NCBI RefSeq assembly: GCF_000497755.1
Contig: NZ_AYOD01000054.1
Location: 18,911 to 82,910 of the forward strand
DNA length: 64,000 nucleotides
Reading direction: 5' to 3'
From: Aliihoeflea sp. 2WW
Lineage (GTDB): Bacteria; Pseudomonadota; Alphaproteobacteria; Rhizobiales; Rhizobiaceae
Shown: positions 1 to 8,358 of the stretch, one piece after another
Layout of the letters: every line of letters begins with the position of its first letter
How positions within the stretch are numbered: the first letter of the stretch is position 1
Made by a program: the position numbers and the translations under genes
The notes under the pieces: model-generated
Databases searched by the model: none
The model's input: only the letters and a program-made list of their open reading frames with translations
Told to the model about the DNA's origin: nothing

Positions 1-894
1 GCCTTCACTGCCTGCAATCTGCTCTGCCATCTCCGCAAACCGCGCCAGCGCATGGCTCCCGAAGACGCCCGGATCAATGGCGATGATCGCCTGCCCGGTG
101 CCCGGCGGATCGCCCGCCGCGTCGAAGAACGACGTCTGTTCGTAGCCGTAATTCGCACCGGTCAACCCGGCGCACAAAAGCTCGACCATCAGCGCCAGCG
201 CCGTTCCCTTGGCGTCACCCAGCGGGATCATCGTGCCGGCCAGCGCCGCCTTCGCGTCCGTCGTTGGCCTGCCGTCCGCATCGAGCGCCCAGCCCTCGGG
301 GATGGCCTCGCCCTTCTGGTTCGCGGCCATGATCTTGCCGCGCGCGACCTTGGAGAGCGACACGTCGACGACGATCGGATCGCCGCCCTCGGTCGGGCAG
401 GCAAAGGCGATCGGGTCCGTTCCGAAGAGCGGCCGACGCCCGCCCCACGGCGCCATCGCCGCCGGCGCATTCGCAAACATCAGCGCCACCAGCCCGCGCG
501 CGGCGAGTTCCTCCACGACGAGCCCCGCGACGCCGGCATGGTGCGAGCGCCTTATGCCGGCCATCGCGACCCCCTGCCCCGGCACTATTTCGGCGAGCTC
601 GGTATTGGCGAGTTCCAGCGCCGGATAGGCAAAGCCGAACCCGGCATCGATCTTCACCGCGCCGGGTCGAACGCGCTCGGCGCGGGGCACCGCATGGCCC
701 TTCACCTTGCCCGCGCGCGCCTGCGCCGCATAGGCCGGCACGCGCCGCAATCCGTGCCCGCCCTGCCCGACGAGTTCGGCCCCGACCAGCGCCCGCGCGA
801 CCGCATCGGCATTCTCGATCGACGTGTCCGAAGCCGTCAGCGCGGCGGCAACCAGCGCATGCGCCTCGCCAACCGTCAGCACGCACTCGCTCAT
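1..894 (-). CDS. comC: Ldh-family oxidoreductase, proposed (R)-sulfolactate dehydrogenase (3' end outside window)
   Basis: The open frame reads from ATG at 894 off the left edge (298 codons without a stop), so the C-terminus is missing. The product belongs to the malate/L-lactate/ureidoglycolate dehydrogenase (Ldh_2) family, with the family's LVG-E-GQGGHG-like N-terminal stretch and a central HHAGVAGLVVE segment. The start overlaps the stop of the preceding hydroxyacid dehydrogenase by four bases (ATGA), indicating translational coupling. In sulfolactate degraders an Ldh-family enzyme (ComC) interconverts (R)-sulfolactate and sulfopyruvate and works with SlcC to racemise sulfolactate before SuyAB cleavage. 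The family is seen in the sequence; the ComC role is inferred from operon context. It could instead act on malate, lactate or another 2-hydroxyacid. Confidence 0.75.
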   Translation of the reverse strand, partial: MSECVLTVGEAHALVAAALTASDTSIENADAVARALVGAELVGQGGHGLRRVPAYAAQARAGKVKGHAVPRAERVRPGAVKIDAGFGFAYPALELANTELAEIVPGQGVAMAGIRRSHHAGVAGLVVEELAARGLVALMFANAPAAMAPWGGRRPLFGTDPIAFACPTEGGDPIVVDVSLSKVARGKIMAANQKGEAIPEGWALDADGRPTTDAKAALAGTMIPLGDAKGTALALMVELLCAGLTGANYGYEQTSFFDAAGDPPGTGQAIIAIDPGVFGSHALARFAEMAEQIAGSEG

Positions 895-1823
895 GGCTGT
901 TTCTCCAGATGCGCGATCACGAGATCCGCGATCATGTCGGAGACGCGCACATTCGATTCCTCCGTCACGCCCGCGATATGCGGCGTCAGGACGAGATTGG
1001 AAAGCCCCTTGAACTTCGCGCCGTCCGCCGCCGTCAGCGGCTCTGTCTCGAACACGTCGAGCGCCGCGCCGCCCAGCGTTCCCGCGCGCAGCGCGTCGGC
1101 CAGCGCCGCCTCGTCGACCACCCCGCCCCGCGCGGCGTTGATCAGAACCGCATCGCGCTTCATCAGCCCCAGTCGCCGCGCATCGATCATGTGCCGCGTC
1201 GCCTCGGTCAGCGGCACATGCAGCGAGACGACGTCCGAAAGCTCCATCAGACCGTCCAGCGACACATTGCGCGCGATCTGCCAGCCGGGATGCCCGGCGT
1301 CGAGATGCGGATCGTAGGCGACGAGCCCCATCCCGTAGTCATGCGCCCGCCACGCCACTTCCTGCGCGATCGCGCCGAAACCGATCAGCCCGAGCGTCTT
1401 GCCGGCAAGCTCCCGGCCCATCATCCTCTGGCGCGGCCACTCCCCCGCCGCCACCGCCTCGCTTGACGTGTAGGCACGGCGCAGGAGCAGCATCGCATTG
1501 GCGATGACATATTCGGCGACGGCGAGGTTGTTCGCCCCCGTCGCCGGATGCACCGAAATCCCGCGCTCCGAGCACGCCTCCATGTCGATATTATCGAGCC
1601 CGACGCCGAGCCGCCCGACGACCTCCAGCCTTTCGGCACCCTCCAGCAGCGCCCCGCGCACCTCCGTCCGGTTGCGCACGATCAGCGCACGCGCCGTCCG
1701 CACCGCCTCCGCAAGCCTTTCCGGCTGGTCGACCAGCGTCGGATCGTAGAGCGTGTCGAAACGCGCCGTCAGCCGCGCGACCGCCGCCTCGTCCATGAAT
1801 TCGCAGATGACGATGTCGGCCAT
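891..1823 (-). CDS. slcC: D-isomer-specific 2-hydroxyacid dehydrogenase, proposed (S)-sulfolactate dehydrogenase
   Basis: A 310-residue NAD-dependent D-2-hydroxyacid dehydrogenase of normal family length. The Rossmann motif GFGAIAQEV lies near residue 148, and the catalytic Arg232 (ARGG), Glu261 (TEP) and His282 (PHIAG) are all present. The start is one base after the suyB stop, and the stop overlaps the next start, so this is the third gene of the suyA-suyB-slcC-comC string. In Chromohalobacter-type sulfolactate degradation SlcC oxidises (S)-sulfolactate to sulfopyruvate, which ComC reduces to the (R)-isomer used by SuyAB. The family is certain from the motifs. The substrate is inferred from suyAB; phosphoglycerate or other 2-hydroxyacids cannot be excluded by sequence alone. 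Confidence 0.8.
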   Translation of the reverse strand: MADIVICEFMDEAAVARLTARFDTLYDPTLVDQPERLAEAVRTARALIVRNRTEVRGALLEGAERLEVVGRLGVGLDNIDMEACSERGISVHPATGANNLAVAEYVIANAMLLLRRAYTSSEAVAAGEWPRQRMMGRELAGKTLGLIGFGAIAQEVAWRAHDYGMGLVAYDPHLDAGHPGWQIARNVSLDGLMELSDVVSLHVPLTEATRHMIDARRLGLMKRDAVLINAARGGVVDEAALADALRAGTLGGAALDVFETEPLTAADGAKFKGLSNLVLTPHIAGVTEESNVRVSDMIADLVIAHLEKQP

Positions 1824-1824
1824 G

Positions 1825-3006
1825 TCACGCGCTGCGATAGAGCTTCGTCATCGAGAACTCGCGGTGGCCGAGCGCCTCAGCCGCCGTGTTGCGCCCGTTC
1901 GCCGTGCGCACGATCATGTCGATCAGTGCATCGCCCGCCTCGTCGATCGTCATCTCGCGCCGCAGGATGCCCGACACGTCGACATCGACATGCTCGCCCA
2001 TCGTGCGCACCGTGCGTGGATTGGCGGTGATCTTGATCACCGGCACAATCGGATTGCCGATCACATTGCCCTGTCCGGTCGGAAACGTGTGGATCACATA
2101 GCCGCCCGCCGCCATCAGCGTGACGCATTCGGCCGCGGCCGACGAGGAATCCATGAAATAGAGCCCGTTGCCCGATTTCGGCATCTCGGCCGGCTCGAGG
2201 ATGTCGATATATTTCGACGTCCGGCCAATCTTCTCGAGATTGCCGAGCGCCTTTTCCTCGATCGTCGTCAGCCCGCCCTCGATATTACCCTTGGTCGGCT
2301 GGCTTTCGGACAAATCGTCGGTCTTGAACTGCTCGATGACGTCGTCCTGATAGGCCTTCCACATCTTGTACCAGCGCTCGCCGACCTCCGGGTTGATCGC
2401 ACGCGCCTTGGCGATGTGCTCGGCGCCGGTGATCTCCGACGTCTCGCCGAAGCAGCCATAGATGCCCTCGGGCAGGAGCTTGTCATACATGTTGCCGACC
2501 GTCGGGCACGAGCCGAGCCCGGTCGTCGTGTCGCTCTCGCCGCACTTGGTCGAGACCCAGAGCTCCGAGATCGAGCATTCCTCGCGCTGCAACTCGGTTG
2601 CATAGTGGACGAACTCCTTCGCCTTGCGGCTCGCATCCATGATCGTCTTCAGATCGCCATTCTGCTCGATCGAGAAGCCCGCCACCGGCTTGCCAGTCTC
2701 GGCGATGCCGTCGACGATCTTCTTGGTCCAGCCCGGCTCGATGCCGATGACGACGACGGCGGCAACGTTCGGGTTCGCGCCGGTGCCGATCATGGTGCGG
2801 AAATGCAGCTCCAGATCCTCGCCGAACTGCAGCCGCCCATAGGCATGTGGCAGCGCCATCGTGCCCTTGATGTTGTTGGCGACCGCCTCGCAGGCGGCGT
2901 TGGAAATGTCGTCGACCGGCAGGATGATGACATGGTTGCGCACGCCGACGCGGCCATTGTCGCGCCGATAGGCCTGGATCGTCCGATTGGAATATTTCGA
3001 TGCCAT
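1825..3006 (-). CDS. suyB: (2R)-sulfolactate sulfo-lyase subunit beta (UxaA/altronate dehydratase C-terminal family)
   Basis: A 393-residue protein of the UxaA family. It has the N-terminal [12 protein letters not shown] signature, a cysteine-containing CGESDTTTG segment near the middle, and a C-terminal [13 protein letters not shown] segment. SuyB and SuyA together cleave (2R)-sulfolactate to pyruvate and sulfite in the cytoplasm. The start at 3006 (MASKYSNRT) was chosen because it follows the suyA stop by 10 bases; longer in-frame extensions would overlap suyA. Family relatives include altronate and galactarate dehydratases, which exist as fused or split forms. A split with this 95-residue small subunit, next to two 2-hydroxyacid dehydrogenases, fits Suy better than sugar-acid dehydration. 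Confidence 0.87.
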   Translation of the reverse strand: MASKYSNRTIQAYRRDNGRVGVRNHVIILPVDDISNAACEAVANNIKGTMALPHAYGRLQFGEDLELHFRTMIGTGANPNVAAVVVIGIEPGWTKKIVDGIAETGKPVAGFSIEQNGDLKTIMDASRKAKEFVHYATELQREECSISELWVSTKCGESDTTTGLGSCPTVGNMYDKLLPEGIYGCFGETSEITGAEHIAKARAINPEVGERWYKMWKAYQDDVIEQFKTDDLSESQPTKGNIEGGLTTIEEKALGNLEKIGRTSKYIDILEPAEMPKSGNGLYFMDSSSAAAECVTLMAAGGYVIHTFPTGQGNVIGNPIVPVIKITANPRTVRTMGEHVDVDVSGILRREMTIDEAGDALIDMIVRTANGRNTAAEALGHREFSMTKLYRSA

Positions 3007-3016
3007 GGGTCGACTC

Positions 3017-3304
3017 CTACCAGCGCTTGGTCTTGAGATTGTGGACATGGACGTGGCCGCCCTTGGCGACGTCGGCGACGAACTTGCCGATGTCCTCGCC
3101 ATACTTGATCGCCGTGTCGCCGCTCTTGATGTCCGACAGCGCGACCTTATGGCCGATCGGCACGTCCGCCTTCGCCTCCAGCTCGAAGCTGGAATTGTCG
3201 TGCGTGACGACGCCGAGCATCTTCGTGCCCGCCTTCAGCCCTTCGACGACGACGACGCCGACATTGTCCTTGTGCTCGTGAACGAGCAGATGGGGAATTG
3301 CCAT
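3017..3304 (-). CDS. suyA: (2R)-sulfolactate sulfo-lyase subunit alpha (SAF domain)
   Basis: A 95-residue SAF-domain protein, the size of the small subunit of split UxaA-type lyases. It begins [20 protein letters not shown], and the central [13 protein letters not shown] stretch is the typical SAF core. It is the first gene of the leftward operon suyA-suyB-slcC-comC. A well-placed AGGAGG lies just upstream of the ATG at 3304. The divergent GntR gene begins at 3437, and an inverted-repeat operator (3352-3372) lies between them, so the operon is probably controlled by that regulator. Confidence 0.87.
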   Translation of the reverse strand: MAIPHLLVHEHKDNVGVVVVEGLKAGTKMLGVVTHDNSSFELEAKADVPIGHKVALSDIKSGDTAIKYGEDIGKFVADVAKGGHVHVHNLKTKRW

Positions 3305-3351
3305 CCTGACCTCCTCGAAACCTCAAACCCGCGCTGGCGGTGCGGCGATAG

Positions 3352-3372
3352 CTCTTGTATAAGATAAAAGAC
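3352..3372. promoter_or_regulatory. Probable GntR operator in the suyA-gntR divergent promoter region
   Basis: A 21-bp imperfect inverted repeat with left arm CTCTTGTA and right arm AAAAGAC. It matches the perfect palindrome at 9332-9352 at 15 of 21 positions (my base-by-base comparison), with differences mainly in the spacer. The position between suyA and gntR suits autoregulation and control of the suy operon. Confidence 0.7.
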
Positions 3373-3436
3373 CGGGCGCGCAATCGGGAAACAATGCGCA
3401 ATTGGCCAAACGAAAAATCATTTCGCGGAGAGGCGG

Positions 3437-4219
3437 GTGACGGGCGCACGCATGGAAGAATCGGACGGGGATTTCCAGGAAGAGCGCTTTCGCGCCGAGC
3501 GGACGGGCAAGCTCGGCTACCAGCCGCTTTACAAGCGCGTGAAGGCGCTGCTCGTCGCGCGCATCGCCGACGGCCGCTGGCAGGCGGGACAGTCGATCCC
3601 GAACGAATTCCAGATCGCCGAGGAGCTGAACGTCTCCCAGGGCACGGTGCGCAAGGCCCTGCACGAGATGACGCTCGACAATCTTCTCGTGCGCCGGCAG
3701 GGGCGCGGCACCTTCGTCACGTCCTATGACGACGAACGCATCCTGTTCCAGTTCTTCAAGCTGACGCCCGACGAGGGCAGCCGCGAGTTCCCCGATTCGA
3801 CGGTCCTGTCGCTCGAAAGCGGCACGGCCAACGACGCCGAATCCGATGCGCTCGCCATCCCCGCCGGCAACCCCGTCTGGCGTCTCGTGCGCCGCCGCAC
3901 GCTCGGCGACAAGCCGCTGATCATCGAGCGCATCGTCCTGCCCGCCGAACTCTTCCCCGAACTCGACCGCTTCGAGACGATCCCCAACAATGTCTACGGC
4001 CTCTACTCCAGCCGCTACGGCGTCACGGTCGCCCGCGCCGTCGAACGCCTGAAAGCCGTCGGCGCCGACGCCCACGACGCGCGCCATCTCGACTGCCCTT
4101 TCGGCATGCCCCTCCTCGAAGTCGACCGCCGCGCCGTCGGCCTCGACGACCGCATCGTCGAGTGGCGCATATCCCGCTGCCTCACCGAAGCACATCATTA
4201 CTTGTCGGATCTGAAGTAG
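3437..4219 (+). CDS. GntR-family (HutC/UTRA) transcriptional regulator of the sulfosugar cluster
   Basis: A 260-residue regulator. A winged helix-turn-helix occupies about residues 28-95 (YQPLYKRVKALL, EFQIAEELNVSQGTVRKAL, RRQGRGTFV), and a C-terminal UTRA effector domain about residues 105-255 (PVWRLVRRR, RYGVTVARAVERL). GTG at 3437 is preferred because GGAGAGG lies just upstream; ATG at 3452 would lose 5 residues. It is transcribed away from suyA and points towards brnTA. UTRA domains bind small metabolites, often sugar phosphates or organic acids; here an SQ-pathway intermediate is the natural guess. Similar palindromes in front of suyA and in front of the kinase operon suggest one regulator for both arms. 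Confidence 0.88.
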   Translation: MTGARMEESDGDFQEERFRAERTGKLGYQPLYKRVKALLVARIADGRWQAGQSIPNEFQIAEELNVSQGTVRKALHEMTLDNLLVRRQGRGTFVTSYDDERILFQFFKLTPDEGSREFPDSTVLSLESGTANDAESDALAIPAGNPVWRLVRRRTLGDKPLIIERIVLPAELFPELDRFETIPNNVYGLYSSRYGVTVARAVERLKAVGADAHDARHLDCPFGMPLLEVDRRAVGLDDRIVEWRISRCLTEAHHYLSDLK

Positions 4220-4243
4220 CTTGCCGCACGCACCACGCATTGA

Positions 4244-4268
4244 ATGTAACTACAAAATGTGCTTACAT
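4244..4268. promoter_or_regulatory. Inverted repeat over the brnT start, possible BrnA autoregulatory site
   Basis: ATGTAA at 4244-4249 is mirrored by TTACAT at 4263-4268 with a 13-base spacer; the right arm includes the brnT ATG. BrnTA modules are known to repress their own promoter through BrnA, so this is a plausible operator. The evidence is only the short symmetry and its position. Confidence 0.35.
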
Positions 4269-4557
4269 GACTTTTGAATGGGATGAGGCGAAGAACCGGA
4301 CAAACATCGCCAAGCACGGGCTGAGTTTTGCAACCGCCAGTCGAATTTTCGAAGGTCCCGTCCTGACGGCAATCGATGACCGGTTCGAATATGGCGAAGT
4401 TCGCCGCAACAGCATCGGCGCGATCGAAGGCGTGTTGGTGATCGTGGTGACCCAAACCGACCGGGACGGCACAACCCGCATCATCTCCGCGCGCCCCGCC
4501 AAGCGCGTTGAAAGGAACACCTATGAAGAAGCGCTACGACAGGGAACTGACCCTTGA
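4267..4557 (+). CDS. brnT: BrnT-family ribonuclease toxin
   Basis: A 96-residue protein with the BrnT hallmark N-terminus (MTFEWDEAKNRTNIAKHGLSF) and the C-terminal ISARPAKRVERNTYE block, the RelE-like fold that cuts mRNA. The start at 4267 gives the canonical family N-terminus; the frame is open further upstream into gntR, but that extension has no family match. It overlaps brnA by 35 bases, the usual toxin-first order of type II BrnTA modules. The pair is inserted between the regulator gene and the 3' end of the SQ operon. Confidence 0.9.
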   Translation: MTFEWDEAKNRTNIAKHGLSFATASRIFEGPVLTAIDDRFEYGEVRRNSIGAIEGVLVIVVTQTDRDGTTRIISARPAKRVERNTYEEALRQGTDP

Positions 4558-4786
4558 GCAACTGGCCGCCCTGCCGGACGACCAGATCGAAACCAGCGAC
4601 ATTCCCGAACTGGACGAGAATTTCTGGAGGAATGCGAAGCTGGTGGAGCCGGACACGACGCAGCAGGTGACCTTGCGGGTGAAGAAGTCCGTCCTCGATG
4701 CCTTCAAGGCGACCGGCAAGGGCTACCAGACCCGCATGAATGCCGTGTTGGAATCCTATGTCCGCACACTGCAGAGGCCACGTTAG
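4523..4786 (+). CDS. brnA: BrnA-family antitoxin (ribbon-helix-helix)
   Basis: An 87-residue antitoxin. The C-terminal ribbon-helix-helix (QQVTLRVKKSVLDAFKATG, YQTRMNAVLESYV) binds DNA and the N-terminal half should bind BrnT. ATG at 4523 is chosen because AAAGGA lies seven bases upstream; an in-frame TTG at 4508 is possible but lacks a site. The gene ends 10 bases from the convergent stop of the Gfo/Idh/MocA gene. Confidence 0.88.
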   Translation: MKKRYDRELTLEQLAALPDDQIETSDIPELDENFWRNAKLVEPDTTQQVTLRVKKSVLDAFKATGKGYQTRMNAVLESYVRTLQRPR

Positions 4787-4796
4787 GCGGCGGCGA

Positions 4797-5909
4797 TCAC
4801 GCGACCTGACGGTCGCGCCACCCTTCCGCAAACTCCACCGCCTGCCCCGTGCGCGCCGAAAGCTCCGCCGCCGCGCCCATCTCGACCGAGCGCAGCCCGT
4901 CTTCGAGCGACACCTCCGGCACCCCGCCATCGAGCACCATCTGCCGGAACAGCCGGTGCTGGTAGAAGGTCGAGCCGTGATGGTCGCCGGCGGCGAGGAT
5001 TTCGGGGTCGACCTCGATCACCCGCCGCTGCGGGCTCTTCGGCTCGCGCGGCGAGATGACGATTTCGGCCGCCCGCTCGCCCGCGCCCGGCCAGAACCGC
5101 GCCGGTCCCGGCACGAAGGCCTCGATCTTGCCTGCCGAGCCCATCGCCGAGACGTGCTCCTGGAACCAGCTTCCTTCGGAAAACATGCACAATTCCAGCA
5201 TCGCCCGCATGCCGTTGGCGAAATCGGCGATCACATAGGCATTGTCGAGAATGTCCGGCGCGCGGCCGTTATAGGCCTCGTCCTTGTGGTTGACGTCCTG
5301 CGCCCCCGACGCATAGATCCGCACCGGCTCTGACTGCGTGACGAGCCTCATCAGGTCGAAGAAATGGCAGCATTTCTCCACCAGCGTTCCGCCGGTCTCC
5401 GCCGCAAAGCGGTTCCAGTGGCCGACCTTGTGCAGGAATGGAAAGCGGTGCTCGCGGATCGTCAGCATCTTCGTCTCGCCGATCGTCCCGGCGCGGATTT
5501 CCTCGATCATCCGCGCGATCGGCGGCATGTAGCGATATTCCATCGCGACCCAGACCGGCGCCTTGCGGCCAGCAGCCGCAGCCAGGATGTGCCGGCTCGT
5601 CTCCGCCGTCGAGCAGAGCGGCTTCTCGACGAGGATCGGCAGGTCCGCCGGCAGCACGTCGAGCAGGATGTCGTGATGTGTGTGGTTGGGGCTGGCGATG
5701 ACGAGCACATCGGCGAGCCCCGCATCCATCAGCGCGCGATGGTCGGCAAACTGCCGCGCGCCGCCGGAGAGCGCCGCAGCGCGCTCGCGCATCCCCTCGT
5801 CCGGATCGCTCACGGCGACGATTTCCGTATCGGGCAACAGCATGATGTTGCGGATATGCTCCTGCCCCATCATGCCCGAACCGATGATCGCATAGCGCAG
5901 TTTCGACAT
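4797..5909 (-). CDS. Gfo/Idh/MocA-family protein, proposed NAD-dependent sulfoquinovosidase (GH188-like)
   Basis: A 370-residue protein with an N-terminal Rossmann fold (GSGMMGQEH, residues 10-18), the family EKP motif at residues 95-97 and an IASPNHTHHD stretch near 71-80. These identify the Gfo/Idh/MocA superfamily. Members of this superfamily (GH188, SqgA) hydrolyse sulfoquinovosides through transient NAD-dependent oxidation and sit at the entry of SQ pathways. As the last gene of a kinase-aldolase-isomerase operon with an ABC importer, that role fits best. No other candidate SQ glycosidase (GH31) is visible. A plain sugar dehydrogenase remains possible. It starts 11 bases after the isomerase stop. 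Confidence 0.65.
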   Translation of the reverse strand: MSKLRYAIIGSGMMGQEHIRNIMLLPDTEIVAVSDPDEGMRERAAALSGGARQFADHRALMDAGLADVLVIASPNHTHHDILLDVLPADLPILVEKPLCSTAETSRHILAAAAGRKAPVWVAMEYRYMPPIARMIEEIRAGTIGETKMLTIREHRFPFLHKVGHWNRFAAETGGTLVEKCCHFFDLMRLVTQSEPVRIYASGAQDVNHKDEAYNGRAPDILDNAYVIADFANGMRAMLELCMFSEGSWFQEHVSAMGSAGKIEAFVPGPARFWPGAGERAAEIVISPREPKSPQRRVIEVDPEILAAGDHHGSTFYQHRLFRQMVLDGGVPEVSLEDGLRSVEMGAAAELSARTGQAVEFAEGWRDRQVA

Positions 5910-5920
5910 GGAATTTCCCT

Positions 5921-7318
5921 TTAGAACTCGAGAACCGGCAGGCCCATTTCGGCCGCCAGAGAGCGCAGCGCCGGCCGGTGGTCGCCATAGACGAGGCTCA
6001 AATGATGCTCGAGCCCGGCCCCGACGATCGTTTGCGCGACCGTCTCGATCGGGGCATCGAAGGCGAGAACGCCTGCCGTGCCGGAAAAGGCGAGCGGGCG
6101 CCGTTTCATCTCACCGCCCGCGATCACCATCGTCGGATGCCCGCGCGCCTGGCTGATCCGCGCGAAGGTGACGCGGCCGGGCTTCAACGGAAACTCGAAC
6201 AGAAGCGGCATCTTGCGGTTGGAATGGATCGCCGCCTTCGCCGTCACCGTCTCGTCGCGCATCGAAACCGGCGCCTGCCCGCAATGCCAGACGACGCCCG
6301 TTCCGTCCTGCGCATCGAGATCCACCAGATCGACGAGGAACGCCGCGTCGCCGGTCATCTCCTGCAGGAACAGGTTGGTCAGCGCGCCATGGACATCCGC
6401 CTCGCAGGCACACGGCACGCGCCGTTCGCCCATCATCCCGACCGGCCCGCAGACCGCACCGCCATATTGCGTGAACATTTCCGGCCAGCAGCGCACGGCG
6501 AAAGCCGAATAGCCGCCTTTCGAGCGCACGTCCTCCAGCGCCGCGCGCAGGCGCAGCGACCGATCGAGCTGGTCCTGATCGACACTTTCGAGATCGTCGA
6601 GCGTCGCGCCGGCCTCTGCCCGCGCTTCGCCGACGGCGCCCTCGCCCGCTCCACGCGCGGCGGCAAACAGCGCATCAAGCGCGATCGGGTCCACCGAAAC
6701 GCCAGCCAGGCTTTCGAGCCGCTCGGGATCGTAGTCGCAGGTGAAGAACCCGTCCGGCCGCTCGCCGATCCGCCCGATCCGGCTGCCGGCAATGCGCGCC
6801 AGAAGCGCCCGCGCCCCGGCCCGCTCGGCTTCGCCTGCCTTCGCCGTCGCCAGAGGCAGCGCCTGCGCCTGCCTCCTCCCGGCCAGCAGATCGCCGGCCA
6901 GAGCATCGACATCCGCCGTCGCGGGGTCCGCATGAACCCAGCCGAACGCGACGTCGTTGAGCCCCAGCGCGTGCGCCGCGAGGTTGAGCCCGCAAAACGC
7001 ATTCAGCCGCAGCCGCCCGCCGGTCCGCGGCTCGGGAAACGACCAGATCGCGAGCGGCGCTTGCGCCTCCTCGGCGATCTTCACGGTCATCGTCGCGTCG
7101 GTGAACGTCACCTGCACGATCAACAAAAGATCGAGCGCCCGGCCCTTCATTGCAGCCAGCGCACTTTCCGTCGCCGGCGCGTCAAACAGCAGAGCCTCGC
7201 CGCCGACAAGTTCGTGCCCCGCCGCCAAAAGCCCGCCCTTCAGCCTGCCGTAAAGCTCCTCGGCGTAGGTGACGTCGAACGTCGCGCGCGCCAGCGGCAG
7301 TAGCCCGATCCGCGCCAT
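5921..7318 (-). CDS. L-fucose/L-arabinose isomerase-like protein, proposed sulfoquinovose isomerase
   Basis: A 465-residue protein of the L-fucose isomerase-like superfamily. Candidate catalytic or metal-site residues are in RCWPE (276-280), ACEADVHGAL (Glu306, Asp308) and WHCG (His345). Its ATG overlaps the aldolase stop by four bases, so the two are coupled. Between a YihV-like kinase and a possible sulfoquinovosidase, the expected reaction is SQ to 6-deoxy-6-sulfofructose. This fold, rather than the AGE-type YihS fold of E. coli, is what I recall for the sulfo-EMP2/sulfo-TK variants, where the enzyme is called SqvD. The superfamily call is strong and the substrate is inferred. A longer in-frame extension to 7630 is rejected because it runs through the aldolase gene. 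Confidence 0.68.
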   Translation of the reverse strand: MARIGLLPLARATFDVTYAEELYGRLKGGLLAAGHELVGGEALLFDAPATESALAAMKGRALDLLLIVQVTFTDATMTVKIAEEAQAPLAIWSFPEPRTGGRLRLNAFCGLNLAAHALGLNDVAFGWVHADPATADVDALAGDLLAGRRQAQALPLATAKAGEAERAGARALLARIAGSRIGRIGERPDGFFTCDYDPERLESLAGVSVDPIALDALFAAARGAGEGAVGEARAEAGATLDDLESVDQDQLDRSLRLRAALEDVRSKGGYSAFAVRCWPEMFTQYGGAVCGPVGMMGERRVPCACEADVHGALTNLFLQEMTGDAAFLVDLVDLDAQDGTGVVWHCGQAPVSMRDETVTAKAAIHSNRKMPLLFEFPLKPGRVTFARISQARGHPTMVIAGGEMKRRPLAFSGTAGVLAFDAPIETVAQTIVGAGLEHHLSLVYGDHRPALRSLAAEMGLPVLEF

Positions 7319-8358
7319 CACGCGCCTCCCATGCCGGAATAGGAGTGCCGGAACGACGCATCCGCATGGGCAATTTCCGCTTTGCCGCCATAAAGCGGCG
7401 TATCGAACCATGGCATGGCATGTTCGTCCGTCAACGCGTTGATCCGCTTCACATAAGGCAGGCTCGTCTGCCGCAGGCCGGCGCGGATCGCGTCCCAGTC
7501 CGGAAACGCCTTGAACGGCTCCGACCAGATCGCGCGACCGGCCAGATACCCGGAGGCCCCAGCCGCATAGGCATGCTTCAGCACCGCCTCGAATTCCGCC
7601 ATCCCGGCTCCCGCCGAAAGCATCACCCACGGACGCGCCGCAATCCGGCCCATCTCGTCGAACAGCTTTTGCGTCGCGCCGTCGGTTCCGTCGCCGATGC
7701 CCTTGGCCGGCACCGGGCTTTCCAGCTTGAAGATGTCGATGCCGAAGGCCGGATCGGCGAAGCGCCGCACGCTTTCGAGAACGTTGTCGGCCTGCTTCGC
7801 CGCCATCTCCACATAGTCCTTCGTCTGGTCCGCCTCGCCGGGCAGCGGATAGACGAGAAGTTCGAAAAGATAGGGAATGTCATAGGCTTGGCAGGCTTCG
7901 CCGATTCGCTTCGCGAAGTCCTCCTGCGCCCGGCAATTGGCCGCATCCGTATCCGGCCGATACCAGGCCAGCACCTTCACCGCGTCGCCGCCGGCGCGCT
8001 TGATCTTCTCCACCGACCAGTCGTCGATCTCGTCCGAAAGCCGCCCCGTCGCGGTTTCGCGGAAGATCGAATCCTCCAGCGTCACGATCATGCCCTTGGC
8101 GGGCGAGGCGACGGAGAGGCCGCGCGGCAGCGCGAAATGCGGGTCCATCAGCACGGCCGACGTTTCGGCCTGCAATTCCTCCACCAGCATCAGCTTGAAG
8201 CCCGCCACATCCTCATAGGGCGCTTCAGCCGTCCCGCGCATCGCCTTGATTGGATTCTTGATCGGCGGCCGCTGGTCGACGGCCAGCATCTTGAACCGGC
8301 CCTTTTCGTCGGCAAGCCGCCGCAGGCCCCAAAGCTTGCCTGCCGAAAGTGTGGTCAT
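7318..8358 (-). CDS. Class I aldolase (LacD/YihT-like), proposed sulfofructose-1-phosphate aldolase
   Basis: A 346-residue class I aldolase. FKMLAVDQR at residues 22-30 is the family N-terminal block. DIFKLESP contains Lys211, aligned with the Schiff-base lysine of YihT (DLYKVEMP), and AGASGYLAGRAIW carries Arg275, aligned with the phosphate/sulfonate-site AGR of YihT. It would split 6-deoxy-6-sulfofructose-1-phosphate into DHAP and 3-sulfolactaldehyde. It is longer than E. coli YihT by about 50 residues, in the size range of tagatose-bisphosphate aldolases, which is the main alternative. Both ends overlap neighbouring genes by four or fewer bases (kinase upstream, isomerase downstream). Confidence 0.75.
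   Translation of the reverse strand: MTTLSAGKLWGLRRLADEKGRFKMLAVDQRPPIKNPIKAMRGTAEAPYEDVAGFKLMLVEELQAETSAVLMDPHFALPRGLSVASPAKGMIVTLEDSIFRETATGRLSDEIDDWSVEKIKRAGGDAVKVLAWYRPDTDAANCRAQEDFAKRIGEACQAYDIPYLFELLVYPLPGEADQTKDYVEMAAKQADNVLESVRRFADPAFGIDIFKLESPVPAKGIGDGTDGATQKLFDEMGRIAARPWVMLSAGAGMAEFEAVLKHAYAAGASGYLAGRAIWSEPFKAFPDWDAIRAGLRQTSLPYVKRINALTDEHAMPWFDTPLYGGKAEIAHADASFRHSYSGMGGA

Noticed and set aside
1825..3304. Altronate or galactarate dehydratase (UxaA) instead of SuyAB
   Set aside because: The split small/large subunit form followed by two 2-hydroxyacid dehydrogenases fits the sulfolactate set, and no hexuronate genes are nearby. Still worth a phylogenetic check.
5921..7630. 569-residue form of the isomerase starting inside the aldolase gene
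   Set aside because: The extra residues are an out-of-frame reading of the aldolase; ATG 7318 overlaps the aldolase stop in the same way as the other genes of the operon.
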